Source of the DNA: Desulfobacteraceae bacterium
GTDB lineage: Bacteria > Desulfobacterota > Desulfobacteria > Desulfobacterales > Desulfosalsimonadaceae
Direction: 5' to 3'
Length of the DNA: 6,319 nt
Assembly (NCBI GenBank): GCA_007131845.1
Contig: SLPT01000175.1
Coordinates: 1-6,319, forward strand
This document shows, piece by piece, positions 5,467-6,319 of the stretch. The notes below the pieces were generated by a model. That model worked only from the letters and a program-made list of their open reading frames with translations. It was not told where the DNA came from and searched no databases. Positions within the stretch are counted from its first letter, which is position 1; the number at the start of each line of letters is the position of its first letter. A program made the translations under genes and the position numbers.

Positions 5467-5826
5467 ATGAAACCCCAACAAACGTTACTTGTCTTTTTCC
5501 TGTTGATATTTGTTGCATCCACCGCTTTAACAGCGGCCGAAGAACCGTTGCGGCTTGATTTGAACAGCCGGGACATTTCCGAGGTGCATTTTACAGACAA
5601 AAATGACACCCAGCTAAAGCTCTCCGAATCCGCAACTTTAAAGCTGAAAAATATAACTGAGAAGAACGTCGGCAAAACATTATCGGTATTGTACATGAAT
5701 GAGGCTATCGTAACCGCGACAATTCAGGTAGTGATACCGTCCGGTCAAATTAGAATATCCAGGCCTTCCGATTCCATCCGGGAGGAGATGGAAAAACTAC
5801 AAAATAATCGGAAAGCATGTCCCTGA
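5467..5826 (+). CDS. small exported protein resembling a SecD periplasmic (P1-type) subdomain
   Basis: A 119-residue protein from ATG 5467. Residues 1-24 form a classical signal peptide (MKPQQT, hydrophobic LLVFFLLIFVASTAL, then TAA before EE), so the product should be periplasmic or secreted. The mature part contains LSESATLKLKNITEKNVGKTLSVLYMNEAIV and IPSGQIRISRPSDSIREEMEKL. This resembles the SecD head pattern 'T..N.Gk.lav.ld..vv.....i..GqI.Is', where SecD has an N-terminal membrane anchor and five more helices. Here no further membrane segment exists, so it is not a functional SecD; its role is unknown. In-frame ATGs at 5437 and 5452 and a TTG at 5299 would lengthen it. 5467 is chosen because the signal peptide begins there and no good ribosome site supports the others, though the site before 5467 (GAAAG) is also weak. 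No terminator follows. Confidence 0.6.
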   Translation: MKPQQTLLVFFLLIFVASTALTAAEEPLRLDLNSRDISEVHFTDKNDTQLKLSESATLKLKNITEKNVGKTLSVLYMNEAIVTATIQVVIPSGQIRISRPSDSIREEMEKLQNNRKACP

Positions 5827-6014
5827 AGCCCTGAATACCACAGCAGGAAGTGTGACAGGCGCGTCCTGAGATAGAAGAGCACTTCCCGTAACAACGCCGT
5901 ATCCTGTCTGATTTCAGATCATTCAAACCGGCGGCCGATAATGGCAGGTCACTGCTTCCGGTCATGAATGTTCCCGGAGTGTTCCCGGAATCGCCTTGAG
6001 GATTGAAGCCAGTG
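5827..6014. other. convergent intergenic region, no gene seen
   Basis: 188 nt between the stop of the SecD-like gene and the stop of the minus-strand channel gene. Frames across it are cysteine- and serine-rich and look like shadows. No hairpin with a T tract is visible. The only structure is an 11-bp direct repeat at 5969-5989. Confidence 0.5.
5969..5989. repeat. tandem repeat TGTTCCCGGA, two copies at 11-bp period
   Basis: TGTTCCCGGA occurs at 5969-5978 and 5980-5989, separated by one G. The two sites lie one helical turn apart. The function is unknown and it may be chance. Confidence 0.5.
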
Positions 6015-6319
6015 TTACAGTCTGTTTCGTGGAACAGAAGGCAGATTCAACCCCCATCGGATAGCAATCAGACGCAGACCGATCACGACTGCCACCCCGA
6101 TTGAGAAGGCGAGCGTTTCAGGAACCGACAGTGCGTAGAGGCTCAAGTAGATAACAATTCCCGCAATGGCCGCAGTCGCATAGATCTCCTTTCGCAAAAC
6201 AAGCGGGACACGGGCGGTAATAATGTCGCGCAGCATTCCGCCCATGACACCTGTCATTGCCCCCATAATGATCACGATCAACGGCGAGTGTCCTGCCTCC
6301 ATCGCGAGCTTCGCTCCGG
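6015..6319 (-). CDS. UPF0126/TRIC-type membrane channel protein, C-terminal part (runs off the right edge)
   Basis: The minus-strand frame is open from the window edge (GAKLAMEAGHSPL) to TAA at 6017-6015, about 100 residues. It shows GAMTGVMGGMLRDI followed by VPLVLRKEIYATAAIAG and two further hydrophobic segments (IVIYLSLYAL; TLAFSIGVAVVIGLRLIAI). The GG.LRD motif and the RKE.YA segment mark the second repeat of the UPF0126 family (Pfam PF03458), inner-membrane proteins of about 200 residues related to trimeric intracellular cation channels; older annotations call them glycine transporters. The internal Met at 6302 is not the real start, because the family sequence continues upstream of it. 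The N-terminal half lies outside the window. Confidence 0.85.
   Translation of the reverse strand, partial: GAKLAMEAGHSPLIVIIMGAMTGVMGGMLRDIITARVPLVLRKEIYATAAIAGIVIYLSLYALSVPETLAFSIGVAVVIGLRLIAIRWGLNLPSVPRNRL

Noticed and set aside
5853..5870. Possible terminator after the SecD-like gene (CAGG...CCTG hairpin)
   Set aside because: Only a 4-5 bp stem and no T tract follows.
5750..5965. Minus-strand ORF of 71 residues
   Set aside because: Cys/Ser-rich shadow antisense to the end of the SecD-like gene; no ribosome site or family.

Overview
This 6.3 kb window looks like accessory chromosome of a Gram-negative bacterium. The small gene neighbourhoods, a cysteine-free 'IIGTGSSSS' export leader and the gene mix (YeeE-like membrane protein, TRIC-type channel, RAYT transposase) resemble sulfate-reducing Desulfobacterota. 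That placement is inference from style; nothing in the window is taxonomically decisive.

Layout. (1) 1-414, minus strand: the start of a small lipoprotein gene that runs off the left edge. It overlaps the 3' end of a membrane-protein gene resembling the YeeE/YedE family, whose 5' part is missing. (2) 418-476: a short remnant of the same transposable element found complete further right; it cuts the membrane-protein gene. (3) 477-968: mostly non-coding, AT-richer DNA, with a weak minus-strand reading frame interrupted by one TGA. (4) 969-3686, plus strand: the main gene, a 905-residue exported protein made of two complete copies of an Archaeoglobus-lipase-like unit (alpha/beta hydrolase plus C-terminal beta domain), each with its own Ser-Asp-His triad. 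(5) 3727-3761: a strong bidirectional terminator between the lipase gene and a convergent carboxymuconolactone-decarboxylase-family gene (minus), whose N-terminus is cut by an insertion. (6) 4079-5169: a 1.09 kb element with 25-bp perfect terminal inverted repeats and a REP-associated tyrosine transposase (RAYT, Y1/HUH). (7) 5166-5267: a C-terminal gene fragment abutting the right end of the element. (8) 5467-5826: a small secreted protein resembling part of the SecD periplasmic P1 region, with a plausible promoter upstream. (9) 6015-6319, minus: the C-terminal half of a UPF0126/TRIC-type membrane channel running off the right edge.

How it fits together: the intact cargo is the double lipase, framed by one partial and one complete copy of the same element. 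The outer ends at 418 and 5170 are perfect inverted repeats of each other, and the genes touching the element (YeeE-like, CMD, C-terminal fragment) are all truncated at it. The window therefore looks like an insertion- and deletion-scarred region in which a tandem lipase gene sits between element copies. No metabolic pathway links the genes. No CRISPR array, tRNA or rRNA was seen.
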